Under the pieces are notes generated by a model that saw nothing but the letters and a program-made list of their open reading frames with translations, made no database searches and was not told the DNA's origin. Below are positions 15,421 to 24,588 of a stretch of DNA of 64,000 bases, piece by piece (position 1 is the stretch's first letter; each line of letters starts with the position of its first letter). Position numbers and translations under genes: made by a program. This DNA comes from Aquincolibacterium sp041674705 (GTDB taxonomy: Bacteria > Omnitrophota > Omnitrophia > Omnitrophales > Aquincolibacteriaceae): NCBI GenBank assembly GCA_041674705.1, contig JBAYVF010000007.1, forward strand, positions 1-64,000, written 5' to 3'.

Positions 15421-16656
15421 ATGGATCAAAATAAAAGAAAAGCTATCCAGCTCATCCTACTCTTTGGCCTCGTAAGTCTTTTTGGGGACATCATTTACGA
15501 AGGGGCGCGAAGCGTCAATGGTCCGTATCTCAAAGTTCTCGGGGCCAACGCCCTCGCCGTTGGATTTATCGCGGGCTTGGGCGAGTTCATGGGTTATGGG
15601 ATCCGCCTCTTGTCGGGGTATTTTTCGGACAAAACCAAGTCTTACTGGTTCTTCACGATCACGGGTTATGCCCTGCTGATCAGTGTCCCGCTCCTGGCGC
15701 TCACAGGCTTTTGGAAGATCGCGGCGCTTCTGATCGTGATGGAACGTATCGGGAAAGCGATCCGAAGCCCTGCTAAAGACACGATCCTTTCCCAAGCCAC
15801 CAAGCAGGTCGGCACGGGATTTGGATTTGGCCTGAATGAAGCGATGGACCAGGTCGGCGCGATCATCGGCCCGCTTCTTTTTACCGTCGCGTTCCTGGGA
15901 ACCACCCAGGCTGAAAAAGGCCTCCGGGATTATCAGGCGGGCTATCATCTGCTTTGGCTCCCATTCTTTTTTCTGATGGCCTGCGTTCTTTTCGCTTACT
16001 GGAAAACACCGAATCCCGAAACGCTCGAAACGTCAGTCATAAAAGACGAGTCCGAGAAACTTCCGAAGATTTTCTGGCTTTATACCGCCTTTAGTTTCTT
16101 TGCCACCGCGGGTTTCGTGAGTTTTGTCCTGATGGCCTATCATTTTAAATCCCAGCACGTGCTTTCCGACGCGCAGATCCCTCTTTTTTATGCGGTGGCT
16201 ATGGGCGTCGACGGCGGCGCGGCGCTTGTGATCGGCAAGATCTACGACCGGATGAAAGAAAAACAAAAACACGAGTGGGCCGGCATCGGAACGCTTCTCA
16301 TGATCCCCGTTCTCTCGGCTGTGATCCCGTTCCTTTGCTTCACCACGGTTCCGTGGATCGTTATTGTGAGCATTATTCTCTGGGGGGTTGTGATGGCCGG
16401 GCATGAGACCATCATGAAGTCCGCTATTGCAGACATTACGCCTCTCAGAAAGAGAGGCACGGGATATGGCATTTTGAATGTGGCTTATGGTCTTGCGATG
16501 CTTGCCGGCGGTGTCGTGATGGGATTTCTCTACGACCGTTCGCTTCCTACGCTCATGTTTGGCGTCGCGGCGCTCGAATTGATTTCACTTCCCTTTTTCT
16601 TCGCCATGAAGCGGGAAGTCTCAAGATCAGACCAGAGACTGCAGACTACAGACTGA
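15421..16656 (+). CDS. Major facilitator superfamily transporter
   Basis: This protein of about 411 aa has twelve predicted helices. Motif A-like GYGIRLLSGYFSDKTKSYW follows helix 2, and ERIGKAIRSPAKDTILS is a typical loop motif of this subgroup. The substrate cannot be told. A GTG six bases upstream (15415) is an equally possible start. The extreme C-terminus (RSDQRLQTTD) is encoded by a dispersed AGACTG repeat, so the original stop may have been displaced. Confidence 0.85.
   Translation: MDQNKRKAIQLILLFGLVSLFGDIIYEGARSVNGPYLKVLGANALAVGFIAGLGEFMGYGIRLLSGYFSDKTKSYWFFTITGYALLISVPLLALTGFWKIAALLIVMERIGKAIRSPAKDTILSQATKQVGTGFGFGLNEAMDQVGAIIGPLLFTVAFLGTTQAEKGLRDYQAGYHLLWLPFFFLMACVLFAYWKTPNPETLETSVIKDESEKLPKIFWLYTAFSFFATAGFVSFVLMAYHFKSQHVLSDAQIPLFYAVAMGVDGGAALVIGKIYDRMKEKQKHEWAGIGTLLMIPVLSAVIPFLCFTTVPWIVIVSIILWGVVMAGHETIMKSAIADITPLRKRGTGYGILNVAYGLAMLAGGVVMGFLYDRSLPTLMFGVAALELISLPFFFAMKREVSRSDQRLQTTD
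16624..16655. repeat. AGACTG-type dispersed repeat at the MFS gene end
   Basis: An iterated AGACCAGAGACTGCAGACTACAG stretch overlaps the stop codon of the MFS gene. A diverged inverse (GGTCTGTTTTCAGTC) lies about 35 nt further on. It is the same family as at 4037 and 30150. Confidence 0.55.
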
Positions 16657-16696
16657 GGCAAAAACAAAACATCTAAAAGGGTTCTGGGGTCTGTTT

Positions 16697-18436
16697 TCAG
16701 TCGTTCTGGATGCAGGTCTGGTTCTTGCCGGCAGCTTTGGCTTTAAGAAGACCCTCTTGAGCGCGCTCAACAACTTTCTGAGGATTCTTTTCATCAAGGC
16801 TGAGCGCTGAAACACCGCTGCTGGCCGTTACTTTGAAGGCTTGCCCGCCGGTGGTGCGGAAATCAAAGCGTTCGATCGCTTTACGGATCCTCTCCGCCAC
16901 TCCAAAGGTCGCAGTCGCAAGGTTATACCCCGAAAGAAGGATAATGAACTCCTCTTCCCCGTAACGGCCTGCGATGTCAGGCATTGCCCGGCCTTTGGTG
17001 CGAATGGAAACCTGAATGATCTCTGCGACTTTTTTGAGCACCTCATCGCCGGTCCTGTGCCCGTACGCCTCATTGATTTTGCGGAAATCATCGATGTCCA
17101 GGAGAACCACGGCAAAAGGTTTGCGAAAAGTCCGCGAATAGTTGAGGGCCTGCGACAGGAAGGTATTTACATAGCGCATGACAAAAAGCCCCGTCAATTC
17201 ATCCCGCACCGCCAGGCTCAGGAAATAAAGCCGTTCTTTGTGCTCCTGGATCTTTACGACCACAAAAGAGATCAGAAAATAGGCTGCCAGTAAAAAGAGT
17301 GGCGCCGCGACCCCCGTCCAGATCCCGGCCCAAGCGAAAAGCGTGAAGGAAGCCAGGATCCAAAGACCCGCGATCACCAACACCGCAAGAGTCGAGAACA
17401 CGGCACGGAAAGGGATCAGAACAAGTCCGGCCAAAAGTGCGATCCCTAAAAGAAGTCCGGCGAAAACCCTGGGCGCGACAACGCGAATGTACTGCCCGGT
17501 CAGAATGGTATTGATGATATTCCCAAGCGCTCCGATGCCCGGGCTTGCAGACTCCAGTGGCGTGATCTTGTAATCGGAAGCCGTCATTCCAACAAGACAA
17601 ATCTTCCCCTGAAAATCCTTAGCGGAGATCGGCGCCGTCTTGCCCTTGGAGGCCAGGGCGTAACTGTTCAGCACATCCACGAACGGATAATACCCGGAGG
17701 AGGCATTCCAGCGTTTGGCCCAGTGGATAAGAAGATTATTCTGGTCATCACGCGGAAAATCACACTTTTCCATCGTCGGTACGGGCTTGCCAAGAAAGTC
17801 ATACGCGACCCGGATCCCGAGATGCGGCACAAGCTCTTTATTGAACTTCACAAAAGGATACACGCGACGGACCACGTTGTCGGGATCCTGGCTGTAATTG
17901 ATATGCCCGATCCCCCGGGCCGCTGCGCTATAAGGCTGTGCGGACTGGTTGATGTAATAGTAGTTCTTGAACCCTTCAGACTCAAAAGAGATCGGAAGAT
18001 AAAAATTGGGCGTTTTTTTGAATTCTTCAAGAAGCGCTTGGTCGTCTTCCGGCGTGCTTGCGTCCTGCGCAAAGAAAAGATTGAACACAACGGCCTTCGC
18101 GCCCCATTCTCTTAAAATGCGCGTGATCGCCGCATAATACCGCTTGGGCCAAGGAAAAGGCCGTATGGACTGCAAGCTGTTTTTATCGATCCCGATATAT
18201 ACAACCGCCGGATCGACCTTGGGGGCAGGCTGATACTTGAGAAACTGATCGTAGAAATGGTTATCGAGCGACCGAAAGACCGCTGTCCCCGAAAAACTGA
18301 GCGAAAGAACGAAGACCAGTACAAATCCCAAAATCTGGATCGTACGAAGCGGGGTAAAAAAAAGCACCATTCTTCTTAGAGGTTCGGTGATATATCCCTG
18401 GCGTTTCTGAACAAGTCCTGCAGGCACTTTTTCCAT
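16697..18436 (-). CDS. CHASE2-domain protein with a GGDEF domain (variant GEEEF)
   Basis: This 579-aa protein is a membrane signalling protein. One N-terminal helix (IQILGFVLVFVLSLSF) precedes a periplasmic CHASE2 sensor (about 55-320; VVYIGIDKNSLQSI... and GKICLVGMTASDY are typical). Three helices follow (about 325-400), then a C-terminal diguanylate cyclase domain (about 415-575). The active-site half-motif reads RYGEEEF instead of RYGGEEF: the second glycine is glutamate. DIDDFRKINEAYGHRTGDEVLK is intact, and no RxxD inhibitory site is seen at the usual distance. Activity is therefore uncertain. A GAGGGA ribosome-binding site supports the ATG at 18436. Confidence 0.9.
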   Translation of the reverse strand: MEKVPAGLVQKRQGYITEPLRRMVLFFTPLRTIQILGFVLVFVLSLSFSGTAVFRSLDNHFYDQFLKYQPAPKVDPAVVYIGIDKNSLQSIRPFPWPKRYYAAITRILREWGAKAVVFNLFFAQDASTPEDDQALLEEFKKTPNFYLPISFESEGFKNYYYINQSAQPYSAAARGIGHINYSQDPDNVVRRVYPFVKFNKELVPHLGIRVAYDFLGKPVPTMEKCDFPRDDQNNLLIHWAKRWNASSGYYPFVDVLNSYALASKGKTAPISAKDFQGKICLVGMTASDYKITPLESASPGIGALGNIINTILTGQYIRVVAPRVFAGLLLGIALLAGLVLIPFRAVFSTLAVLVIAGLWILASFTLFAWAGIWTGVAAPLFLLAAYFLISFVVVKIQEHKERLYFLSLAVRDELTGLFVMRYVNTFLSQALNYSRTFRKPFAVVLLDIDDFRKINEAYGHRTGDEVLKKVAEIIQVSIRTKGRAMPDIAGRYGEEEFIILLSGYNLATATFGVAERIRKAIERFDFRTTGGQAFKVTASSGVSALSLDEKNPQKVVERAQEGLLKAKAAGKNQTCIQND

Positions 18437-18480
18437 GGTTCCCTCATCGTAAAATGGGTTAGAAAGAAGTTCGGACTAAT

Positions 18481-18585
18481 TAACGGCCATAACTCTCTTT
18501 TTATTAATAAATAAACGGGTAGTTATGACCGCCCCAATTTCCGCTTCGCTTCAATTGATAGGTATTGGGACGGCTATATTGAAGC
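18481..18585. other. Intergenic inverted repeats with an interleaved (pseudoknot-capable) pair
   Basis: CATAACT and AGTTATG arms flank an A/T-rich loop. Next to them CCCAAT (18533-18538) pairs with ATTGGG (18564-18569), while GCTTCAAT (18548-18555) pairs with ATTGAAGC (18578-18585). The second and third pairs interleave in A-B-A'-B' order. The 240-nt divergent gap holds no gene. The rightward promoter (TATAAT at 18647) is downstream of the structure, so if transcribed it belongs to the leftward CHASE2 gene leader. Confidence 0.4.
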
Positions 18586-18676
18586 AAAACTTACTCTTTT
18601 CCAAGATTTTTTTAAAAAACACTGCACCTCTTGGGATAAGCTGCTGTATAATCTCCCCCAACATAAAGGGAGAATC

Positions 18677-19381
18677 ATGGCATTGCGTGGATGGTTCAAA
18701 TTCAAGAAAATAAGACTGCTGCTGGCTTGGGGCTCGATCCCCATCCTGCTTCTTTGCTCCAACATGAACGATCATACCTTCCGCTGGGGCATCGTCCTGA
18801 TTATTATCGGTGAATTGATACGTTTTTGGGCACTCGGGTTCGTGGAAAAAAAAGGGCAGAAGCTCGCCATGAGCGGTCCGTATGCTTTCGTGCGCAACCC
18901 TCTTTATGTCGGCAATTTCTTCCTCGGCCTCGGCGTCGCTGTGATCGTCTGGAACTGGATCATCCTGGTTATTTTTCTCGTCGGCTTTCTAGGAATTTAT
19001 ACGGGAACTATCCGCGGCGAAGAAAAACACTTGAAAGAGATGTTCGGAAAGCCTTACGAGGATTATTGCCGGAATGTTCCTTCTTGCTTCCCGCGACTTA
19101 CACCCTATGCGGCGCCTGAAAAGGAATCCTTTCTCTGGAGCCGCATTATCAAGCATCACGAGTACATCACGGTGGCCGGCATTTTTCTTATGCTCATGCT
19201 GATCCACCTTTACGATGAGCTTTTCCTCGCCAAAGAACCGTTGTCCCAGGAAATACCCCTGATCGGCCTCACAGGAGTCGTGGTGCTTGCGCTGGTATTG
19301 GAACGGGTTTTTGTCAGCCGCCTTCATATCACGTTCTTTGAGCGCCTTCGCGAAAAACACGCCCCAAAAAAGAATCCGTAA
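18677..19381 (+). CDS. Isoprenylcysteine carboxyl methyltransferase (ICMT)-like membrane protein
   Basis: This 234-aa integral membrane protein carries the ICMT/PEMT signature GPYAFVRNPLYVGNF and the second motif GEEKHLKEMFGKPYEDYCRNVP. Both bind S-adenosylmethionine. Helices lie before and after, with an extra C-terminal pair (about 160-215). Bacterial members methylate unknown lipids or prenylated substrates. The start ATG follows AAAGGGAG. A TATAAT at 18647-18652 is the likely -10 box. Confidence 0.85.
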   Translation: MALRGWFKFKKIRLLLAWGSIPILLLCSNMNDHTFRWGIVLIIIGELIRFWALGFVEKKGQKLAMSGPYAFVRNPLYVGNFFLGLGVAVIVWNWIILVIFLVGFLGIYTGTIRGEEKHLKEMFGKPYEDYCRNVPSCFPRLTPYAAPEKESFLWSRIIKHHEYITVAGIFLMLMLIHLYDELFLAKEPLSQEIPLIGLTGVVVLALVLERVFVSRLHITFFERLREKHAPKKNP

Positions 19382-19413
19382 TATTTTTCTTTTTTAAAAA
19401 GCTCAAGAAAAAG

Positions 19414-19443
19414 TTGACCCGGACAAGCCGGAGTCTCTATAAT
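19414..19443 (+). promoter_or_regulatory. Sigma-70-type promoter of the homospermidine synthase gene
   Basis: TTGACC (19414-19419) and TATAAT (19438-19443) are 18 nt apart, 36 nt before the start codon. Confidence 0.7.
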
Positions 19444-19478
19444 CCCTCAAATCTTTTTCCTCACGGGAGACTGCGATC

Positions 19479-20930
19479 ATGATGGAATTCAAGCAAAAGG
19501 TTCTTTGCATCGGTTTTGGCTCCGTCGGCAAATGCGCCTTGCCAATTCTCCTCGAACATGTCCGCATTCCTTATAAGAACATCACGGTGCTCGACTTTGC
19601 TGACAAACGCAAAGAGCTCGCGCCCTGGATCAAAAAAGGGGTCCGCTACTCCCAGGAAAAACTTAGCCCCGTGAATGTCGCGCGCACGCTTTCAAAATAC
19701 GTCTCCCGCGGCGGCATGATCATCGATCTGTCCTGGAACATTGACTCGCTCGACATGCTTTCCTGGTGCCATGAGAACAAAGTGCTTTACGTGAATACCT
19801 CGGTCGAGGAGTGGGACCCATACGCCAATATCGAAAAAAAGACCCCGCTTGAGAAATCGCTTTATTTCAAGCAGATGGGCTTGCGCAAGATGACCGCGAA
19901 ATGGGCAGATGATTCGACGACCGCGGTGCTGGACCATGGCGCTAACCCCGGGCTCATCAGTCACTTCACAAAGCAGGGACTTCTCGATATCGCCGAAAAG
20001 GCGACGCGCGATAAAACCACCTCCAAAAGGGACCGGAAAACCCTGGAGCATCTGATCCGTGAAGAAAAATTCCATCGCCTGGCCATGAAGCTCGGTGTGA
20101 AAACGATCCATGTCAGTGAACGCGATACCCAGATCACCGACCAGCCTAAAGAAGTGGATGAATTCGTCGGCACCTGGTCGATCGAGGGGCTCCGGGAAGA
20201 GGCGATCTCCCCCTCTGAAATTGGATGGGGCACGCATGAAAAGGAATTGCCTCCTCTCACCACGATCCCGGACTACGGCCCCCAGAACCAGATCTTTCTT
20301 TCCCAGATGGGCATGAACACCTGGGTACGTTCCTGGGTCCCGAACTATGAGATCGTCGGGATGGTCATCCGCCACGGAGAAGCGTTCAGTATTTCTGAAA
20401 AACTCACGGTCTGGAAAAGCGGCAAGCCCGTCTACCGTCCGACGGTCCATTACGTTTATATGCCGTGCAATGAAACCCTGGCCTCGGTTCACGAGCTCCG
20501 CTGCCGCAATTATGAGCTTCAACCCAAGTGCCGCATTATGTCCGACGAAATCGTCAAGGGCGCAGACATTCTGGGATCTCTCATCATGGGCCACAAATAC
20601 AATTCCTGGTGGACCGGGAGCATCCTTACGATCGATGAAGCGCGCAAGCTTGTCCCGCATCAGAATGCCACCACGATCCAGGTCGCGATCGGCGTGGTCG
20701 CTGCGGCCATGTGGATGATCGAACATCCCAATAAAGGCGTCTGCGTCCCGGATGATCTCCCTCATAAAGAAATCCTCGCGACCGCAAAACCTTATCTTGG
20801 CACGATGGTCTCGGAACCTTACGACTGGACACCTTTCAAGAATTATCAGGTCTTCTTCCAGGAAAACCAGAGCTCCCATCTGGATAAAAAAAATCCATGG
20901 TGTTTTAAGAATTTCCTGTTTAAAGAATAA
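19479..20930 (+). CDS. hss: Homospermidine synthase
   Basis: This 483-aa cytoplasmic enzyme makes sym-homospermidine from putrescine (NAD+-dependent). It has the saccharopine-dehydrogenase-like Rossmann start VLCIGFGSVGKCALPILLEH and the family-specific blocks VNTSVEEWDP, VLDHGANPGLISHF, YKNWWTGS-like YNSWWTGSILT, and QNATTIQVAIGVVAAAMWM. The length is typical of the bacterial enzyme. Two in-frame ATGs lie side by side at 19479. The strong promoter upstream suggests the start of an operon with the cupin gene 12 nt downstream. Confidence 0.95.
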   Translation: MMEFKQKVLCIGFGSVGKCALPILLEHVRIPYKNITVLDFADKRKELAPWIKKGVRYSQEKLSPVNVARTLSKYVSRGGMIIDLSWNIDSLDMLSWCHENKVLYVNTSVEEWDPYANIEKKTPLEKSLYFKQMGLRKMTAKWADDSTTAVLDHGANPGLISHFTKQGLLDIAEKATRDKTTSKRDRKTLEHLIREEKFHRLAMKLGVKTIHVSERDTQITDQPKEVDEFVGTWSIEGLREEAISPSEIGWGTHEKELPPLTTIPDYGPQNQIFLSQMGMNTWVRSWVPNYEIVGMVIRHGEAFSISEKLTVWKSGKPVYRPTVHYVYMPCNETLASVHELRCRNYELQPKCRIMSDEIVKGADILGSLIMGHKYNSWWTGSILTIDEARKLVPHQNATTIQVAIGVVAAAMWMIEHPNKGVCVPDDLPHKEILATAKPYLGTMVSEPYDWTPFKNYQVFFQENQSSHLDKKNPWCFKNFLFKE

Positions 20931-20942
20931 CGCGGCAATCCC

Positions 20943-21290
20943 ATGATCAAAAAAAAGGGCGCTCAAGAGATCGAGAAGCGCGCGGGCATGCGCGGCGGTA
21001 CGGGCGAGATCACGATCCGTCATTATTTAAAGCCCGATGAGATCAAAGCCCGCACGCGTCTTTGCTCGGAACTCACCCTTCCTCCCGGCGCAAGCATCGG
21101 CCCACATGACCATGTGGAAGAAGATGAGATCTATATCATCCAGAAAGGCCAGGGACTTATGACCGATGGCGGCAAAGAATTCCAGGTCACGGCCGGTGAC
21201 GCCATCCTCACGGGCCAAGGCGCTTCTCATTCCATCAAAAACACCGGCGCGGGCGACCTTGTCGTCACGGCTATTATTATTAAGTACTAA
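20943..21290 (+). CDS. Cupin-domain protein
   Basis: This 115-aa protein is a small single-domain cupin. PGASIGPHDHVEEDEIYIIQKGQG supplies the metal-binding H-x-H...E residues, and a second histidine is in GQGASHSI. The catalytic role or ligand is unknown. It lies 12 nt after the homospermidine synthase gene and is probably co-transcribed. Confidence 0.85.
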   Translation: MIKKKGAQEIEKRAGMRGGTGEITIRHYLKPDEIKARTRLCSELTLPPGASIGPHDHVEEDEIYIIQKGQGLMTDGGKEFQVTAGDAILTGQGASHSIKNTGAGDLVVTAIIIKY

Positions 21291-21297
21291 AATTTAA

Positions 21298-21346
21298 AAA
21301 TTTTCCCGCCTTTGGACGGGACCCCGCCGCAGGCGGTGGCAAATTT
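21298..21346. repeat. Short CCCGCC...GGCGGG palindromic pair
   Basis: Two small hairpins (CCCGCCTTTGGACGGG and CCGCCGCAGGCGG) lie inside an AAATTT-flanked spacer between the cupin and alcohol dehydrogenase genes. They could form a weak attenuator, but no T-run follows. Confidence 0.4.
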
Positions 21347-21358
21347 GAGATCTTAGGC

Positions 21359-22474
21359 ATGCATCCCACTTTTCCCCAGGAAACTTTCTTTCCAGCCAAG
21401 GTCCTTTTTAAACAGGGCGGCCTTGCGAACCTCGCCCGGGAGACCGCGGACTTTGGAACGCGCGGCATGATCGTTCACGGCGCCTCGTTTCTAAAAAGCG
21501 GCTTGAAAGAAAAAATCTCGGAAGATTTTAAAAAAGCGGGACTTTCGGCCGAATTTTCCTGCCGCCCGCAAGGAGAACCGACCCTGGACGAGATCGACGC
21601 GGTAATAACTCAAGGCCATCATTTAAAAGCAGGGTGGATCATCGGGATCGGTGGCGGGAGCGTGCTGGACCTCGCCAAAGCCTCCGCCGGGCTTTTCCAC
21701 GCCAAAGAAAAGCCGTCCTATTATCAGGAAGGAGGCGCCCTTGAAAAACCGGGGATCCCCTTTCTCGCAGTCCCGACAACTGCCGGAAGCGGTTCGGAGG
21801 CGTCACCGAATGCTGTGATCATCAATCCTGAAAAAAAAGTGAAGCTTTCCATTCGTCACCAGGATTTCCTCGCGCGTAAGATCCTCCTCGACCCGGATCT
21901 TCTGAAGGGCCTTCCCTTCGCCGTAATGTGCCACTCGGGGATGGATGCCTGGGTCCAGGCTTATGAGTCCTTCATCTCGAAACACGCGACCTGGTTCAGC
22001 GAAAACTTCGCGCTTAAAGCCATTCAACTGATCAGCCGTCACCTGGTGCCGGCCCTAAACGCAGGCCGTGATGAAGACTTAAGCGGGCTCATGCTCGGAA
22101 GCTTTTTTTCCGGAGTCGCTTTTTCCCATTCGCGCCTCGGCGTGATCCACGGCCTCGCGCATCCTTTGGGCGTGCTTTATAACGTCCCGCACGGACTGAT
22201 CTGCTCGCTTTGTTTCGCGCCCTCCATCAAACTCAATCTCGAAGCCATGGGCAATCAGAAATATTCCATTATGAGCCAGGCCGTCGGCATGGACCTCCTC
22301 CAGAAAGTCCACGAACTTCAGAAAACACTCAAGATCATTTCCCCTTTCAAGGGAAAGCCTCTGATCGAAAAGGAAAAGATCATCGCGGAAACGCTCCGGT
22401 CCGGCTCCACCGCCGCGAACCCCAAGCCGATTACCCGTGAAGACGTGGAATATCTTTTGAAAGAGCTCTTTTAA
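21359..22474 (+). CDS. Iron-containing alcohol dehydrogenase family protein
   Basis: This 371-aa protein has the Fe-ADH fold. The NAD-binding GIGGGSVLDLAKA motif lies near residue 96, PTTAGSGSEASPNAVI is the nucleotide/substrate region, and metal ligands fall in GMDAWVQAYESF (Asp), HGLAHPLG (His) and YNVPHG (His). The substrate cannot be named. The N-terminal QETFFPAKVLFKQGGL is typical of 1,3-propanediol or methanol dehydrogenase relatives. A hairpin terminator overlaps the stop codon. Confidence 0.9.
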   Translation: MHPTFPQETFFPAKVLFKQGGLANLARETADFGTRGMIVHGASFLKSGLKEKISEDFKKAGLSAEFSCRPQGEPTLDEIDAVITQGHHLKAGWIIGIGGGSVLDLAKASAGLFHAKEKPSYYQEGGALEKPGIPFLAVPTTAGSGSEASPNAVIINPEKKVKLSIRHQDFLARKILLDPDLLKGLPFAVMCHSGMDAWVQAYESFISKHATWFSENFALKAIQLISRHLVPALNAGRDEDLSGLMLGSFFSGVAFSHSRLGVIHGLAHPLGVLYNVPHGLICSLCFAPSIKLNLEAMGNQKYSIMSQAVGMDLLQKVHELQKTLKIISPFKGKPLIEKEKIIAETLRSGSTAANPKPITREDVEYLLKELF

Positions 22475-22496
22475 AAAAGGACTCCGTTCCTTTTTT
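22473..22496 (+). terminator. Terminator after the alcohol dehydrogenase gene
   Basis: AAAAAAGGA and TCCTTTTTT form a perfect 9-bp stem with a 6-nt loop. It begins in the stop codon and ends in a T-run. Confidence 0.75.
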
Positions 22497-22504
22497 AAAA
22501 TTTT

Positions 22505-23422
22505 ATGTTAGCATGCCGTATGCGTGAAAAATTCGCCTTCAATTACTGGTTTCAATATCTCATTGTCCGCTTTTTGGCCTTTCTCGCGACCGTGCTCCCC
22601 GTAGAAGTTTCCCACAGGGTCGCCTGCGGGTTCGGGACCCTGACCTACTGGATCCTCGGAAAACGCCGCAAGATCGCGCTTGAGAACATCGCCAGCGCCC
22701 TGGGGGATTCCCTTCCGGATCGAAGAAAGCGTGAGATCGCGCACTCTGCCTTCCAAAGCGCCGCGCTTTCCATGATGGAGCTTTTCACGGTCGAAAAGAT
22801 CAAAAAAGAGGCTCAGACCCGTTTCAAGCTTTTCGGGAATGAATTTCTGGAAGAAGCCTTTCTGAAAAAACAGGGTGTCGTGCTGGTCATCTCTCACCTG
22901 GGTTCCTGGGAATATCTTTCTTTCCTTCCCTACTTCACAAATCGGCCATGGTCGGTCGTGGTCAAAAACATCAAAAACCCCCTCATTGACGAAGCCATCA
23001 ATTCCATGCGCCGCATCATGACTGTCCATCCGGTCTCGAAAGACGGCTCGGTCAGAACTATTTTCCAGGAGCTCAAGGCCGGACATGGGGTGGCCATTTT
23101 AGTCGACCAATGGGCGGGCGATGAAGGCCTCTGGGTTGATTTTTTTGATACGAAAACTTCAACCACATCGATCCCCGCGCGACTCTCCGAAAAGACGGGC
23201 TGCGCGCTTGTCTCCGCCTATTGCCTCCGGACAGCTCCCGGACATTACGAGATCCACATCGAAAAACCAATCGTCCATGACATGGACCAACCAGGTTGGG
23301 AAAGCACGGTCACCCGGGACCTTAATGAAGTTCTCGAGGGGCAGATCCTGAGACATCCCGAGCAGTGGCTCTGGGGTCACCGCCGTTGGAAAAACAAACC
23401 TGATAACCTGCGGACAGCCTGA
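22505..23422 (+). CDS. LpxL/LpxM-family lipid A acyltransferase
   Basis: This 305-aa inner-membrane-associated enzyme (HtrB family) transfers acyl chains onto lipid A precursors or related lipids. The HxxxxE catalytic motif appears in ISHLGSWEY. FTVEKIKKE, VDQWAGDEGLWVDFF and HPEQWLWGHRRWK are conserved family blocks. An N-terminal hydrophobic helix (about 15-35) anchors it. The ATG at 22520 (MREKFAF) is an alternative start. Its stop overlaps the next gene's start. It implies an outer membrane. Confidence 0.9.
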   Translation: MLACRMREKFAFNYWFQYLIVRFLAFLATVLPVEVSHRVACGFGTLTYWILGKRRKIALENIASALGDSLPDRRKREIAHSAFQSAALSMMELFTVEKIKKEAQTRFKLFGNEFLEEAFLKKQGVVLVISHLGSWEYLSFLPYFTNRPWSVVVKNIKNPLIDEAINSMRRIMTVHPVSKDGSVRTIFQELKAGHGVAILVDQWAGDEGLWVDFFDTKTSTTSIPARLSEKTGCALVSAYCLRTAPGHYEIHIEKPIVHDMDQPGWESTVTRDLNEVLEGQILRHPEQWLWGHRRWKNKPDNLRTA

Positions 23423-24588
23423 TGGATATTGAACTTAAGATTGAAAAATTGGTCTTTGGCGGCGATGGTTTAGGATTCGTCGAAGGAAAAGCGTGTTTTG
23501 TGGCAAGCACTCTGCCGGGCGAGAAAGTTCTCGCGCGGATCTTAAGCGACAAGCCCAACTTCATGAGGGCCAGCCTCCTCCGCGTGCTGGAACCTTCCCC
23601 GCATCGCATTCACCCGCCCTGTCCTTATATCGAACGCTGCGGCGGCTGCCAGTACCAGCACCTCCCCTACGCGCAAGAATTGAATTGCAAGGAACAGCAG
23701 GTGCGCGAAAGTTTCGCCCAGGTGTTTAAAGGAGAGGAGATCGCCATTCTCCCGATCCAATCCGGAGCCAAAGACTACGGTTATCGCAAAAGCATCACGA
23801 TCCATCGCACAACGGAAAAGAACAACAAGCCCCAACGACTCGGTTTCATCGGCCGTGACAATCACTCCAAGGTCCTGATCGACTATTGCATGCTTGCTGA
23901 CGAACGCCTTAAGGAGGTCTTTACCGCTGAGCACAAGCTCAACCGCCGCGAGGAAAAAAGAGCCTTCAAGCTGGACGAAAAAGGGCGGATCTTCACAAGC
24001 GATGAAGAAAGGCTTTATCGCGTCAGCGTCGACGGCCGTTCGTTTTGGACAAGCTCTCTGGGATTCTTCCAGAATAATATTGAAGTGACGGAACTCATCG
24101 CAAAAAAATTGGCGGGATACATCGCTGCGGTCAAGCCCTCCCGGTTCTTGGATCTTTATGCCGGCGTCGGAACTTTTCCCCTCCTGACGGCTCGCGATGT
24201 TCCGGAGATCCATTGTTTTGAGGATAATCCCTACAGCACAGGCTGTCTCCGGAGAAATGTCCAGGAATTCGACTTCCCCTTGGCGGGAATTTTTGCGGGC
24301 AAAGTCGAAAAAACCTTCCCTCGTTTTATGGTCCGCAGCCCCAAGCCTGGGACGCTGGTCTTTATGGATCCGCCGCGCCAAGGGATCGCCTCATCCCTTG
24401 CGGACTTTTTTGCGAAAGAAGAAGCTGGAGAGAATATCTTTTATCTTTCTTGCGACCTGCAGATCCTTTTGCGGGATTTAAAACAGATCCTCGCCACCGG
24501 CCGTTATAAGGTCCGGGAGGTCACGCCCTTCGACATGTTCCCGCGCACGAAGCACATTGAGGTGCTTGTCTGGCTGGCTAAGTTCTAG
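23422..24588 (+). CDS. Class I SAM-dependent RNA (uracil-5) methyltransferase, TrmA/RlmD family
   Basis: This 388-aa enzyme starts with a TRAM domain (about 1-55). CPYIERCGGC plus a later Cys (YCMLAD) make the Fe-S cluster motif of RlmD-type enzymes. SAM-binding FLDLYAGVGTFPLL, catalytic FMDPPRQGI and the nucleophile region YLSCDLQILLRDL follow. It forms 5-methyluridine in rRNA or tRNA; which RNA cannot be decided. Its ATG overlaps the LpxL stop. Its stop codon shares the bases CTAG with the stop of the opposing flavoprotein gene. Confidence 0.9.
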   Translation: MDIELKIEKLVFGGDGLGFVEGKACFVASTLPGEKVLARILSDKPNFMRASLLRVLEPSPHRIHPPCPYIERCGGCQYQHLPYAQELNCKEQQVRESFAQVFKGEEIAILPIQSGAKDYGYRKSITIHRTTEKNNKPQRLGFIGRDNHSKVLIDYCMLADERLKEVFTAEHKLNRREEKRAFKLDEKGRIFTSDEERLYRVSVDGRSFWTSSLGFFQNNIEVTELIAKKLAGYIAAVKPSRFLDLYAGVGTFPLLTARDVPEIHCFEDNPYSTGCLRRNVQEFDFPLAGIFAGKVEKTFPRFMVRSPKPGTLVFMDPPRQGIASSLADFFAKEEAGENIFYLSCDLQILLRDLKQILATGRYKVREVTPFDMFPRTKHIEVLVWLAKF

